DNA of 49,207 bases, taken from positions 1 through 49,207 of the forward strand of contig PMIJ01000186.1 in assembly GCA_003157015.1 (NCBI GenBank), read 5' to 3'. Shown here piece by piece: positions 27,827 through 36,546 of the stretch; positions within the stretch are counted from its first letter, which is position 1, and every line of letters starts with the position of its first letter. The notes below the pieces were generated by a model. It was not told the DNA's origin, did not search any database, and worked only from the letters and a program-made list of their open reading frames with translations. This DNA comes from Bacteroidales bacterium (GTDB taxonomy: Bacteria > Bacteroidota > Bacteroidia > Bacteroidales > VadinHA17). A program made the translations under genes and the position numbers.

Positions 27827-29116
27827 TCATTTTCTATTTTTTGTTGCCATATAGCGGAACGGATTGACGATCTTCTGGAGTAATCTGATGTTTTTAGTGA
27901 TTATTTCAGCAGTTCCCTGCATATTCTGAGTGAAATCAAGCGGTATTCCATACAATGTAGTGAGACCATTAGGAAGCTCAATTTCAATAATATAGGTGTC
28001 ACTGGAAGGAACGAGAGATTTGGATTTCACAATGCCTCTTACCATCCCATATTCAAGGTAAGGATAACCGCTCAGTTTAATATTCACTAATTCCCCGGTT
28101 TTCACTTTTCCCGATCTTTCCATTTTCAGATCTATCCTGCCAAGAAAGTTTCCCGTTTCAACAGGAACAATGCTAACTACGGGTTCATCTTTGACCACCG
28201 ACTGGTTTGCACTCCAGAACTTTGTAAATGAAACGATTCCGTCAATTGGAGTAATGAGAAGATAGGTGTTTTCCCATAAACTTACCTGGGCTTTGAGATT
28301 TAAGAAAGATTCCCTTAAGAGTGAAACCAGCTTTTGTTTATCATCAATCCGAGAAATTTTATCATCATTCAGGAGCTGACGCTTTTCAGCCAGCTCTATC
28401 GATTTTGCTGAGTGGTCGAGCTTAGCCTGCTGAAGATCAATATTTACTTTCAATAAAGATTGGTGAGCCCTCTCAAGCTCACTTTCAGGTATTACATTTC
28501 CGGCACGAAGTAAGGAATCTCTATTATAATTTTTTGCTTCAATTCGCTGGTTTTCAGAATAAAGCTTTTCCTTTGTAATCAATCGATCAATAAATTCCTG
28601 GATTCCGATTATTTCATTGTTGAGCGAGACGATCTTGCTGCCGTAAGAATCATTGCTGACATAATTATTTAAATCTGAAAGATTCTTCAAAAAAGCTCCA
28701 TAATAGCTCTGAAGTTCTCCAAGCTCTGAAAAAAGCGGCAGCATAGTATAGGTAAGAATTTCAGGGGTCTTTACTGTATCAATAGTTTGTTTGAGAAGTT
28801 CAATTTCATTCACCGAAGCCGTTGTTTCCATCACGGCAATTAATTGCCCGGCGTTGACCTTCTCCCTTTCTTTAACATATAATGTCTTAATATGACCAGT
28901 AATTTTAGTTACCAGGGTCACTGGAGGATTAGTAGTGGTAATTAACACAGGTGCAGGGATGATATCGGGATATTTTATTAACCAGGAAAAGAGAATGAAA
29001 AGTATAAAAACCAGAAACAGAATAGTTGTTCCCCATCTGAGAATTCTCCTGGGGGGTTTTCCCATAATTTCTCTCACAGGTTCGGAATATAATATTTCAG
29101 GTCTCCTGTTTTGCAT
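27827..29116 (-). CDS. HlyD-family periplasmic adaptor of the peptide exporter
   Basis: A 429-residue adaptor: a short cytoplasmic N-terminus, one transmembrane helix at about 28-48 (TTILFLVFILFILFSWLIKY), a first lipoyl half (ITGHIKTLYVKEREKVNAGQ), a long coiled-coil hairpin (about 100-270), and a returning lipoyl/beta-barrel part (ITPIDGIVSFTKF, VNIKLSGYPYLEYGMVRGIV). It links an inner-membrane ABC exporter to an outer-membrane channel. It starts nine bases after the C39-peptidase ABC gene and is its partner. No TolC-type channel is encoded in the window, so one from elsewhere must serve. Confidence 0.9.
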   Translation of the reverse strand: MQNRRPEILYSEPVREIMGKPPRRILRWGTTILFLVFILFILFSWLIKYPDIIPAPVLITTTNPPVTLVTKITGHIKTLYVKEREKVNAGQLIAVMETTASVNEIELLKQTIDTVKTPEILTYTMLPLFSELGELQSYYGAFLKNLSDLNNYVSNDSYGSKIVSLNNEIIGIQEFIDRLITKEKLYSENQRIEAKNYNRDSLLRAGNVIPESELERAHQSLLKVNIDLQQAKLDHSAKSIELAEKRQLLNDDKISRIDDKQKLVSLLRESFLNLKAQVSLWENTYLLITPIDGIVSFTKFWSANQSVVKDEPVVSIVPVETGNFLGRIDLKMERSGKVKTGELVNIKLSGYPYLEYGMVRGIVKSKSLVPSSDTYIIEIELPNGLTTLYGIPLDFTQNMQGTAEIITKNIRLLQKIVNPFRYMATKNRK

Positions 29117-29125
29117 CTATCTCTT

Positions 29126-31312
29126 TTAACTGCCCAGTTCAAGTTGGTTCTTCACGAGGTTATAATATGCTCCCTTTTTCCCAATCAAGTCATCATGACT
29201 ACCTGCTTCAATTATCCTGCCACTGTCAAGTACAACAATTTTATCTGCATTCCTGACAGTGCTAAGACGGTGAGCAACAATGATAACTGTCTTGCCTTCA
29301 AAAAATTCAGAAAGATTTTCAACTATTACTTTTTCATTATTGGCATCAAGCGAATTAGTTGCTTCATCAAAGATTATAATATCCGGATTTTTATAGATCA
29401 CCCTTGCAATAAGCAGTCTTTGTTTCTGGCCTTCACTTAATCCATGGCCATTTGCCCCTATTTTGGTATTATATCCAAGGGGAAGGGATTCGACAAATCC
29501 CCTGATATTCGCAATATCTGCAGCTTTGATTAGTCTATCCTCATCGATTTCTTCCGATCCCGGAGCAATATTGGCGGCTATCGTGTCAGGGAACAGGAAA
29601 CCATCCTGCATAACGGCTCCCACCTTTTTACGCCAGACCTTAAGACTCAGGTTTGACAGCCGTAAGTCTCCAACAAGTATTTCACCTGCAACCGGGTGAT
29701 AGAAACCAAGCAACATCTTTAATAAAGTTGTTTTACCACTTCCGCTTGTTCCAACAATTGCTGTTATTTTGTTTTCTTCAATAAACAGGTCAATGTCTTT
29801 TAATGCGTATGGAGAACGGGGACCCTCATATTGATAAGAAAGATTATTAAAATAGATGTCCTTTTTATCGGGAAGCTTTCGTACTTTCACTTCAGGGTCG
29901 GGTTCCTCCTCTTCAAGGTTATGTACCTCCGCAAGCCTGTCAAGGCTCATTTTTGCATCCTGTGACATACGAAAGAAACCAATTATCTGGCTTACAGGCA
30001 CATTCAGCTGGCCTATAATGAACTGTACGGCAAGCATCATACCAAGAGTCATGTCATTTTTAAGAACAGCTGTTGCAGCAACAATTGTAATGAGAACATT
30101 AGTTACTTCATTTATAAAAGTTGCCCCTGCAGACTGATACTGAATCAGGCTCAATCCTTTCACCTTTAGCCCAAACAGGATCGCCTGAAGCTTTTCCCAG
30201 TCCCATCGCATGCTTAGTTCACTTTGTGTAAGCTTTATCTCCTGCATGCCATTCACAATATTAATCAGCTTGTTGCCAGAAACAGACATCTGTTTAAAAC
30301 GCTGATGATCAAGCCTCGCCCTTGATTTCATAAAAAGTGAAACCCAAATTATATACAAGGCTGATCCAGCCAGAAATAAGGCTAGTATCTTAAGGCTGTA
30401 AATAGCCAGTACAATTCCAAACACAACCAGGTTAAAAAAAGAAAATAATATATTGAGGCTGGCAGACGTGAGAAACTCTTCAATCCTGTTATTATCTTCT
30501 ATGCGCTGCAGAATATCGCCGGTTAGTTTTGTATCAAAAAAAGAGACAGGCAATGACATCAGTTTTTGTAGGAAGCCTGAAATGACTGCAACGTTAACTC
30601 TTGACCCAATATGAAGTAACAGCCATCCGCGAATAAACTCTACTGACATTCTTCCGATGACCAGGGCCAGTTGGGCAAAAAGGATAAGGTAAATAAAGGT
30701 TAAATCATTATTATTTAAACCGATATCAATAATAGATTGTGTGAGGAAGGGTATTACCAGCTGAATGCAGCTTCCGAGGAGCAACCCCAGAATAAGTTGG
30801 TAAAGATATTTCTTGTAAAGGTGAAAATATTTAAATAAAAATCTAAACCCTGTTGTCTTTTCTGTTTCGTTCTCATTCTTAAAAAGTGCCGGAGTCGGTT
30901 CTATTATCAGAACAAGGCCTGCGGGCTTATCATCTAATACTGTTGACGCCCAGCTCCTTACAAATTCCTCACGTGTAAATTTAATTAGCCCTACAGCAGG
31001 ATCTGCAGCCCAAATTTTTTCATTTTTGATTTTATAAATTACAATGAAATGTTTCTGCCTCCAATGCACAATGCAGGGCATAGGAACATTCTCATTCAAT
31101 ATATCGAAAGGAATTTTTACACCTATGGTTCTGAAACCCAAAGAATCAGCAGCCTCAGAAAGTCCTAGAAATGAGACCCCTTCCCGGGTTATATAACACT
31201 TTTTCCTGAGAGAATCGAGAGAAAAGTTCATTTTGTAAAATCCCGCTACCATTTTCAGGCAGGCAGGTCCGCAATCCATTGCATCGGGTTGTTTTACAAA
31301 AGGGAAAGACAT
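29126..31312 (-). CDS. Peptidase-containing ABC transporter (C39 domain, double-glycine peptide exporter)
   Basis: A 728-residue exporter that both cleaves and pumps peptides. The N-terminal C39 peptidase (1-130) has the complete triad: Cys14 in DCGPAC, His88 in KHFIVIY and Asp104 in ADPAVG. Next is a six-helix ABC membrane domain (about 160-450) and a nucleotide-binding domain with GTSGSGKTTLL, signature LSEGQKQRLLIAR and Walker B IIIFDEATNSLD. This class removes leader peptides after a Gly-Gly motif and exports the remainder. A matching Gly-Gly leader peptide is encoded at 35361-35495, four kilobases away on the other strand. It forms a minus-strand operon with the HlyD adaptor. Confidence 0.95.
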   Translation of the reverse strand: MSFPFVKQPDAMDCGPACLKMVAGFYKMNFSLDSLRKKCYITREGVSFLGLSEAADSLGFRTIGVKIPFDILNENVPMPCIVHWRQKHFIVIYKIKNEKIWAADPAVGLIKFTREEFVRSWASTVLDDKPAGLVLIIEPTPALFKNENETEKTTGFRFLFKYFHLYKKYLYQLILGLLLGSCIQLVIPFLTQSIIDIGLNNNDLTFIYLILFAQLALVIGRMSVEFIRGWLLLHIGSRVNVAVISGFLQKLMSLPVSFFDTKLTGDILQRIEDNNRIEEFLTSASLNILFSFFNLVVFGIVLAIYSLKILALFLAGSALYIIWVSLFMKSRARLDHQRFKQMSVSGNKLINIVNGMQEIKLTQSELSMRWDWEKLQAILFGLKVKGLSLIQYQSAGATFINEVTNVLITIVAATAVLKNDMTLGMMLAVQFIIGQLNVPVSQIIGFFRMSQDAKMSLDRLAEVHNLEEEEPDPEVKVRKLPDKKDIYFNNLSYQYEGPRSPYALKDIDLFIEENKITAIVGTSGSGKTTLLKMLLGFYHPVAGEILVGDLRLSNLSLKVWRKKVGAVMQDGFLFPDTIAANIAPGSEEIDEDRLIKAADIANIRGFVESLPLGYNTKIGANGHGLSEGQKQRLLIARVIYKNPDIIIFDEATNSLDANNEKVIVENLSEFFEGKTVIIVAHRLSTVRNADKIVVLDSGRIIEAGSHDDLIGKKGAYYNLVKNQLELGS

Positions 31313-31428
31313 CTGACGTTACCGGAAATTTATTTTTGCCATAGTAAAGATATTTATATTTTGATTAAGATAATCCTATGTTTCAGATAAAATCAGAACC
31401 TCTGCTAGTATAAAAAGAGAATTAGTTT

Positions 31429-32037
31429 TTGGAAATACTATATTTGCCATTTGATTCTTCTAAGCACAAGGGGTTGTTTAAAAAAATATCTGATATTAAC
31501 ATAATTATTGGTATACGCAATCAGGACGATAAGGTTCTGAATTGGCTTTATGACAATTATTTTCAATCAGTTAAAAATCATGTTCTCAATAACAGCGGAT
31601 CTATTGAAGATGTTTCCGATGTTTTCCAGGATTCTATCATTGCGCTTTACAATCAAATAACTGAAGATAACCTTAATCTGACAACAGATCTTAAGGGCTA
31701 CTTTTTTGGAATCGCCCGTAATGTCTGGAGCGCTCAGCTCAGGCGAAAGCAAAAAACAACGGATCTGGTGATTGACTTGCCTGACGAAACAACTGAGGAT
31801 CAATCAGATCTTGTTCTGGAAAGAATAATAAGCAGGGTTTTTCAAAGATTGAAATCCGATCAGCAAATGGTCTTGAATTTGTTTTCCGATGGTCTGACAT
31901 ATGAAGAAATTGCTGAAAAAATGAACCTGAAGAATGAAGTTTATGCCAGGAGAAAAAAATACCTGAGCAAAGAAGCTCTGCTCGATCTCGTTAAAGAAGA
32001 TCCTGAATATCAGGAGTACTTACGCTTCCAAAAATAA
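31429..32037 (+). CDS. Sigma-70-family (ECF-like) RNA polymerase sigma factor
   Basis: A protein of at most 202 residues. Region 2 covers NQDDKVLNWLYDNYFQSVKN to DVFQDSIIALYNQI and the FFGIARNVW block; region 4 is LNLFSDGLTYEEIAEKMNLK, a helix-turn-helix. There is no in-frame ATG ahead of the conserved part, so translation starts at TTG: 31429 gives 202 residues, and 31474 (MFKKISDIN) gives a start more typical of the family. A TANNTTTG box at 31439-31446 overlaps the first candidate, and another at 31331-31338 would suit it. Its 3' end overlaps the convergent TPR-CHAT gene by 28 bases. The anti-sigma-like protein at 35715 is a likely partner. Confidence 0.85.
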   Translation: MEILYLPFDSSKHKGLFKKISDINIIIGIRNQDDKVLNWLYDNYFQSVKNHVLNNSGSIEDVSDVFQDSIIALYNQITEDNLNLTTDLKGYFFGIARNVWSAQLRRKQKTTDLVIDLPDETTEDQSDLVLERIISRVFQRLKSDQQMVLNLFSDGLTYEEIAEKMNLKNEVYARRKKYLSKEALLDLVKEDPEYQEYLRFQK

Positions 32038-35000
32038 AATCCAGGCAAAAGAAGCAGAACTATTATTAAAGAAACAACAATAATTCTAATCCTGTAAGGA
32101 TGATACAATGGGGCATTATTTCCATAGACTACAAGAGTGGCCCAAAAGTAAGGATGTGACCTCAACTGATCGGCATTTTCAAGAAATTCGGTTCTGGCAT
32201 TTTTCAAGGCAACGCTTTTCGGATATCCTTTCTTAAGATTTTTATAGAACAGCTCTACAATATCTGTTCCTGATTTATCTTCAATTTCCCACATTGACAT
32301 AACTACTGATTGGCTTCCAGAATAAATAAAGCCCCTGGCAAGACTTAAAATGCCTTCACCTGAGTACAATAATCCTGTCCCTGTGTTGCAAGAACTGAGA
32401 ACAACCATTTTTGCCTTAAGAGGTATTCCGTAAATTTCATAGGTTTTAAGATAATTATCTTCTATGGAATCTTTTCCCTGGCTGAATATCAATGTTGAGT
32501 TCATAGGGTTTTTATCATTCAGGAGAGTATGCATTGCCAGATGAATTATATCGTATTTTCCTGACTCTTTCTTATATACTGATTCTTTTGCCGCACTGTT
32601 CTCAAATAGTGTTCCTCCGGTGATATCAGATACATACTTTGCCTCCTGTCGTGCAAAAGGGAGATCATTCAGCACACCTCTTCCGCCTTGACGTGACATC
32701 AATACCGATTGGATATCTATCGGCTCGGGGTAATCGGGGGCAAACGCTATGAGGCTATTGCTTCTATTATTTTCTTTTTTTTCTGATTCTGCCATAAAGG
32801 TGGCAGAATATGTATATGATATATCATAACTATTCATAAGATAACTTAGGTTCCGGTACATAACCTCTTTCTGTTGTTCTGATGATGTGGGTATAGTTTC
32901 AAATGGAATGTATGAGAGAATATTATCAGGGGATATAATTAACTTATCAGAAATAAGATAGGATCTTACAGGATCAATCAGAGTCTTGTACAACCTGTAT
33001 CCTGTAACCTGAAATTCCTGAAAATCCTCAGAGGCTCTATCAGAATGCAGTGGCACCGAAAGCAGGCTCCTGAATTTTCTTATATCATTAAAGAATGACG
33101 AATCAACCCGCGTTGCAATAAGTTGCTGATGCTTTTTATTTGCGACAAAAATATAAAGCACAGTGTCAGACAAAACATAATTTAAATAGTTTCCTTTGTT
33201 GCCGAAAATCTTAGGAATATCCTTAAGTTCAGCTACACTTGTATTGTACTTAACAGCATAGTATACAGGGTATTGTTTTTCAAAGATCAGTATCAATGAA
33301 TCCCTTGACCTTGTCGACTCAAGTAAGTTTTCCTTCCATTTATTTATCAGGCCGTAATCAGGCTTTTCCTTTGATGATTCTTCTGCCAGACGTGCATTGA
33401 ATAGGGTTATATCAACCTGCAGCTTTTTTTCAAATTCGCCTATAGATGATGGAATATTAACCTGGGATGCCTTTAATTCCCTGGTAGAAGCCAGCAAACC
33501 TGCAACTTTACTTTTTTCAAAATATTCAAATGCTTTTTCCAGGAAATGAACATCATTTGTATTATAGTAAAGAAGATGAAAATCCCGAATTGCATTAAGA
33601 TATGATTCTCTGTAACGGTCGCCAAGTATGAGCCTGCTATCATCCTCGCTTATATTTATTCTGACTTTTTCTATAATAGAAACTATTAATTCTGAAGTAT
33701 TTGCAGCCGCCTCCAGAGCTTTTTGATTATTTGTTGTTCGATATATATCCATTAAGATTCTGTATTTTGTTTGAAGAATCTTTATAGATATTCTATCTGC
33801 CTTTATATTTTCAGGCCGTCCATTGTTGTAGCCTTCTGCAATTGAAAGTTTTTCCTGATCCTGATCAATCAATGACTGAATAATTTTCAAAGCTTTATCC
33901 CGTTCTCCCGCTACATTTAATGAGAGAGAATATCCGATATATACATAGGCTTTTAAAGTGAGGTCAGTCTGATTCAATTGAATATACTCGAGGCATCTGG
34001 CAAAACTTTCAACTGATTTTTCATTGTCAATTTTAGACTCACGCAAAAAATTCGCGTAGTTAATAAGTACTTCTATATAAGTCCTGGAAGATAATTTTTG
34101 TCTGCTTTTTGCCTGTTCAAGAGCAGCTCTGAGCAACTCTTCGCCTTGCTTTGATTTTCCATTATTCGCCAGAAATACAGAATAACTGTTTATTATATTA
34201 TATGCCACTGTTGAATTATTCGCTAAAGCGATGGGAATAACCTTTTTATAGTACTCCTCAGCTTCAGCATTTTGATTGAGAATTCCAGCGGTTATTGCCA
34301 GGCTGTTCATCAGATTGATATAATTCTCACTGACGCCTAATTCATACTGTTTATAGAGCGATTCTGCTTTATCGAGGTATATTTTTGCTTTCGAGAAATC
34401 AGCAATTCTGGTATAACTTCCGCCCAAACTTGCATAAATATCAGCCTTTGTCGAGGGAGGTACGCTATCGGGTTTTAAATTTGCTATGGTCAAAGCATTA
34501 TTGAAATAATTCAGTGCCTTGTCATGTTCCTGCAGCTCTGAATATCCTAAACCAAGACTCATATAGATAGTTGCCAGTAAAGGGCTTGAATCACCATTGA
34601 TTTTTTTTTCAATTTCCAGAGATTTTGATGATATTTCTTCATGCTTTTTAATATCTCCGTTACCTATATAAGCAACACCGAGATTATATAGAATTCTTAC
34701 ATATCGCTCGTCAAATTCACCTGATTTCTCCTTGAATGACAAACAGCGATCAAGGTAATATATAGACTCGCTATAATTTTTTACAAACAAATAATATACT
34801 CCTACGAGATAGAAGGATTCATATAAGACTGAATCATTTATCTTACTTACACGTAACCTTTCAATAATTTTTTTCGTAATAACTCTGCTTTGAATCGTAT
34901 CTCTACCAGATAGTAGATTTTTGATCGATTCTTTAAGCAATTCATTCAGCTTTGCAATTTCCTCTGATGATTTAAGAATTTCATGAGGGGCAGCTGCTCT

Positions 35001-35129
35001 GGAAGAATAATCTCTGTCAAAAAAATAAAAGGGTAAGCCTGAGCCAGCTAACAATAAGGAATGACCGGCACCTGCCCATATCAATAAATAAAAAATTACA
35101 AATTTGAAAACTTGCATTTTAAAATTCAT
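32010..35129 (-). CDS. Secreted TPR-CHAT protease with C-terminal membrane anchor
   Basis: A 1039-residue protein. A signal peptide (about 1-29) precedes roughly ten tetratricopeptide-type repeats (about 90-440; for example LGLGYSELQEHDKALNYFNN), a helical linker, and a CHAT domain (about 700-1000). The caspase-like dyad is His867 in HLAMHT and Cys914 in VLSSCNTG. A hydrophobic segment at about 1013-1034 followed by WKRKYS looks like a stop-transfer anchor. With a cleavable signal and such a tail, the TPR and protease parts should be in the periplasm. CHAT proteases cut specific partners after TPR-mediated recognition. The substrate is unknown; the neighbouring anti-sigma-like TPR protein and exported peptide are candidates. 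Transcription may start from a TATCTTTG box at 35180. Confidence 0.9.
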   Translation of the reverse strand: MNFKMQVFKFVIFYLLIWAGAGHSLLLAGSGLPFYFFDRDYSSRAAAPHEILKSSEEIAKLNELLKESIKNLLSGRDTIQSRVITKKIIERLRVSKINDSVLYESFYLVGVYYLFVKNYSESIYYLDRCLSFKEKSGEFDERYVRILYNLGVAYIGNGDIKKHEEISSKSLEIEKKINGDSSPLLATIYMSLGLGYSELQEHDKALNYFNNALTIANLKPDSVPPSTKADIYASLGGSYTRIADFSKAKIYLDKAESLYKQYELGVSENYINLMNSLAITAGILNQNAEAEEYYKKVIPIALANNSTVAYNIINSYSVFLANNGKSKQGEELLRAALEQAKSRQKLSSRTYIEVLINYANFLRESKIDNEKSVESFARCLEYIQLNQTDLTLKAYVYIGYSLSLNVAGERDKALKIIQSLIDQDQEKLSIAEGYNNGRPENIKADRISIKILQTKYRILMDIYRTTNNQKALEAAANTSELIVSIIEKVRINISEDDSRLILGDRYRESYLNAIRDFHLLYYNTNDVHFLEKAFEYFEKSKVAGLLASTRELKASQVNIPSSIGEFEKKLQVDITLFNARLAEESSKEKPDYGLINKWKENLLESTRSRDSLILIFEKQYPVYYAVKYNTSVAELKDIPKIFGNKGNYLNYVLSDTVLYIFVANKKHQQLIATRVDSSFFNDIRKFRSLLSVPLHSDRASEDFQEFQVTGYRLYKTLIDPVRSYLISDKLIISPDNILSYIPFETIPTSSEQQKEVMYRNLSYLMNSYDISYTYSATFMAESEKKENNRSNSLIAFAPDYPEPIDIQSVLMSRQGGRGVLNDLPFARQEAKYVSDITGGTLFENSAAKESVYKKESGKYDIIHLAMHTLLNDKNPMNSTLIFSQGKDSIEDNYLKTYEIYGIPLKAKMVVLSSCNTGTGLLYSGEGILSLARGFIYSGSQSVVMSMWEIEDKSGTDIVELFYKNLKKGYPKSVALKNARTEFLENADQLRSHPYFWATLVVYGNNAPLYHPYRIRIIVVSLIIVLLLLPGFYFWKRKYS

Positions 35130-35172
35130 GAAACTACCTCAAAGTTTAAGAAAGACCCCATAAAATCCTGAT

Positions 35173-35180
35173 CAAAGATA
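35173..35180 (-). promoter_or_regulatory. Candidate -7 element of the TPR-CHAT gene
   Basis: On the minus strand TATCTTTG (35180-35173) lies 43 bases before the start codon. The -33 region reads TTA rather than TTG, so the promoter would be weak or assisted. Confidence 0.45.
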
Positions 35181-35281
35181 ATAAAACCAAATCAATTTTA
35201 ACATTTAAGCAAAATTTTGTTCGGTGTAATTACCTGATTATGTGCGGATAAAAAAATATTTTAAAAATAGTTGATTTTTTT

Positions 35282-35300
35282 GTGTCACAAAATAGTGTCA
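35282..35300 (+). promoter_or_regulatory. Direct GTGTCA repeats upstream of the leader peptide gene
   Basis: GTGTCA occurs at 35282-35287 and again at 35295-35300, 13 bases apart, with TGTC-ATCC-GACA (35296-35307) as a small inverted repeat overlapping the second copy. They lie 60-80 bases before the peptide ATG, where no TANNTTTG box is found. They could be part of a promoter for the local alternative sigma factor or an operator. This is inference from position. Confidence 0.35.
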
Positions 35301-35360
35301 TCCGACATGTAGCAGTATAGAAACTGAATAAGTAATTACCCTGACTAAAAAATAAAAACT

Positions 35361-35495
35361 ATGAAAACCCTGAATTCAAAACTGACAAAAGACATTTTTA
35401 CAGAATTTGCACTTTCAATAGAAGAGATGATTTCTGTTCGTGGCGGAGAAAATGACCCTATAATTAAATCAACAGTTCCACCGGTAATACTCTGA
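35361..35495 (+). CDS. Double-glycine leader peptide (44 residues), likely cargo of the C39 exporter
   Basis: Short frame from ATG 35361 to TGA 35495. The first 29 residues read as a classic double-glycine leader: charged N-terminus (MKTLNSKLTKDIF), then LSIEEMISVRGG ending in Gly28-Gly29, with hydrophobic residues at the usual -4, -7 and -12 type positions and the EEM spacing common in Bacteroidota leaders. The core would be ENDPIIKSTVPPVIL, 15 residues, with three prolines, no cysteine and one lysine. That argues against lanthionine or disulfide chemistry and suggests a signal peptide, a short bacteriocin-like peptide, or a peptide modified elsewhere. It sits between the TPR-CHAT and anti-sigma-like genes, alone in a 585-base gap. 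No modification enzyme is nearby. The leader is clear; function is unknown. Confidence 0.8.
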   Translation: MKTLNSKLTKDIFTEFALSIEEMISVRGGENDPIIKSTVPPVIL

Positions 35496-35537
35496 AAGTA
35501 TTGATATATTATTTTTAACAAAACATACTAACAGACT

Positions 35538-35568
35538 TTAGCATATTAATTGTATTGTTCTAAGTTTG
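35538..35568 (+). promoter_or_regulatory. Candidate promoter of the anti-sigma-like TPR gene
   Basis: TTAG (35538-35541) followed after 19 bases by TAAGTTTG (35561-35568): a perfect -7 box and a near-match at -33. The transcript would have a leader of about 140 bases before the ATG at 35715; that leader shows no ORF and no obvious fold. Confidence 0.5.
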
Positions 35569-35714
35569 GACTTTTTCAAAAATTGAATGGCGTTTGCCTA
35601 TAGTAAGCAATAACTTATTAAGAAAATTAGCTGATACTGAGACTTTTATATGGCTTAGTAAAAGCATATACTAAAAAATTGACTATTTTCAAAATGAAAT
35701 AATATTTTATATCC

Positions 35715-36464
35715 ATGAAAACAATTGATTTTTCATATTTCATCGAAAGGTTTAATGCCGGTGAGATGAGCGAAGCAGAAAAAGAGTGGTTCCTCAGGGA
35801 GCTTGAAGGCAATGAAAAACTCAGGAATGAGGTTAATCTCAGGAAGCATGCTGATGAGATTCTAAAGAATCAGGATGTAATTTCATTGCGAAACAAGCTT
35901 TCACAAATTGAACATCAACGAAAAGTGACCGCTAATCCTGCAAACAACTTTAAGAAAACAACCTATATAAAATATGCAGCTGTATTTACAGGAATTATTC
36001 TGATCGGCTCTGTCCTATTGTTTTCTGGAAAGAATCTGAATAATGAGAAAATAATGAAGAACTATTATAAAGTTTATGAACCTCCTACGGGTCAAAGGTC
36101 AGCCCAGTCGGGAACAGATGCCGATTTCACACTTGCGCTAGAATTTTATAATACCCACGATTATGAGAAAGCGGCAGCTCTTTTCACCAAGGTGATTGAA
36201 AAGAAACCCAAGGATATGCAGGCAGTTTTACTGACGGGTGTCTCAAATTTTGAAGATAAGAAATATCCTGAAGCGAAACAATCATTTGTTAAAGTGATAG
36301 ATGATAAAGATAACCTTTATATAGATCAGGCTCAATGGTATCTGGCTCTCTGTTACCTCAATTCTTATGAAACGGAAAAGGCAAAACAACTTTTTAAAAT
36401 TATTGGAAAAGAGAATGGAATTTATAAAACTGATGCACGAAAAATTATCAGGGGCCTCAAGTAA
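35715..36464 (+). CDS. Anti-sigma-like membrane protein with periplasmic TPR domain
   Basis: A 249-residue single-pass protein. The cytoplasmic part (1-82) has FIERFNAGEMSEAEKEWFLR and ELEGNEKLRNEV, the pattern seen in Bacteroidota anti-sigma regions (FNxGxMSexExxxF followed by xxxNxxLxxE). A transmembrane helix spans about 84-104 (YIKYAAVFTGIILIGSVLLF), and the outer part (about 130-245) carries two to three TPRs (ALEFYNTHDYEKAAALFTKV, YPEAKQSFVKVID). It has no zinc-finger cysteines. This topology, a sigma-binding tail inside and a protein-binding domain outside, fits a sensor controlling the sigma factor at 31429. A periplasmic TPR-CHAT protease next door could be the device that cleaves or releases it. 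Sigma binding is inference. Confidence 0.75.
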   Translation: MKTIDFSYFIERFNAGEMSEAEKEWFLRELEGNEKLRNEVNLRKHADEILKNQDVISLRNKLSQIEHQRKVTANPANNFKKTTYIKYAAVFTGIILIGSVLLFSGKNLNNEKIMKNYYKVYEPPTGQRSAQSGTDADFTLALEFYNTHDYEKAAALFTKVIEKKPKDMQAVLLTGVSNFEDKKYPEAKQSFVKVIDDKDNLYIDQAQWYLALCYLNSYETEKAKQLFKIIGKENGIYKTDARKIIRGLK

Positions 36465-36546
36465 TTAAGGCTAATCACATTGTAATAAAATTGGGTTCCA
36501 AAAGTTTCTATAGCTCACAATTGAAGATCAGGGTAATACGAATATT

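Noticed and set aside
35361..35495. Lanthipeptide or disulfide-bonded bacteriocin
   Set aside because: The core has no cysteine and no LanM, LanB, radical SAM or similar maturation enzyme is encoded close by; queE at 39.3 kb belongs to queuosine synthesis.
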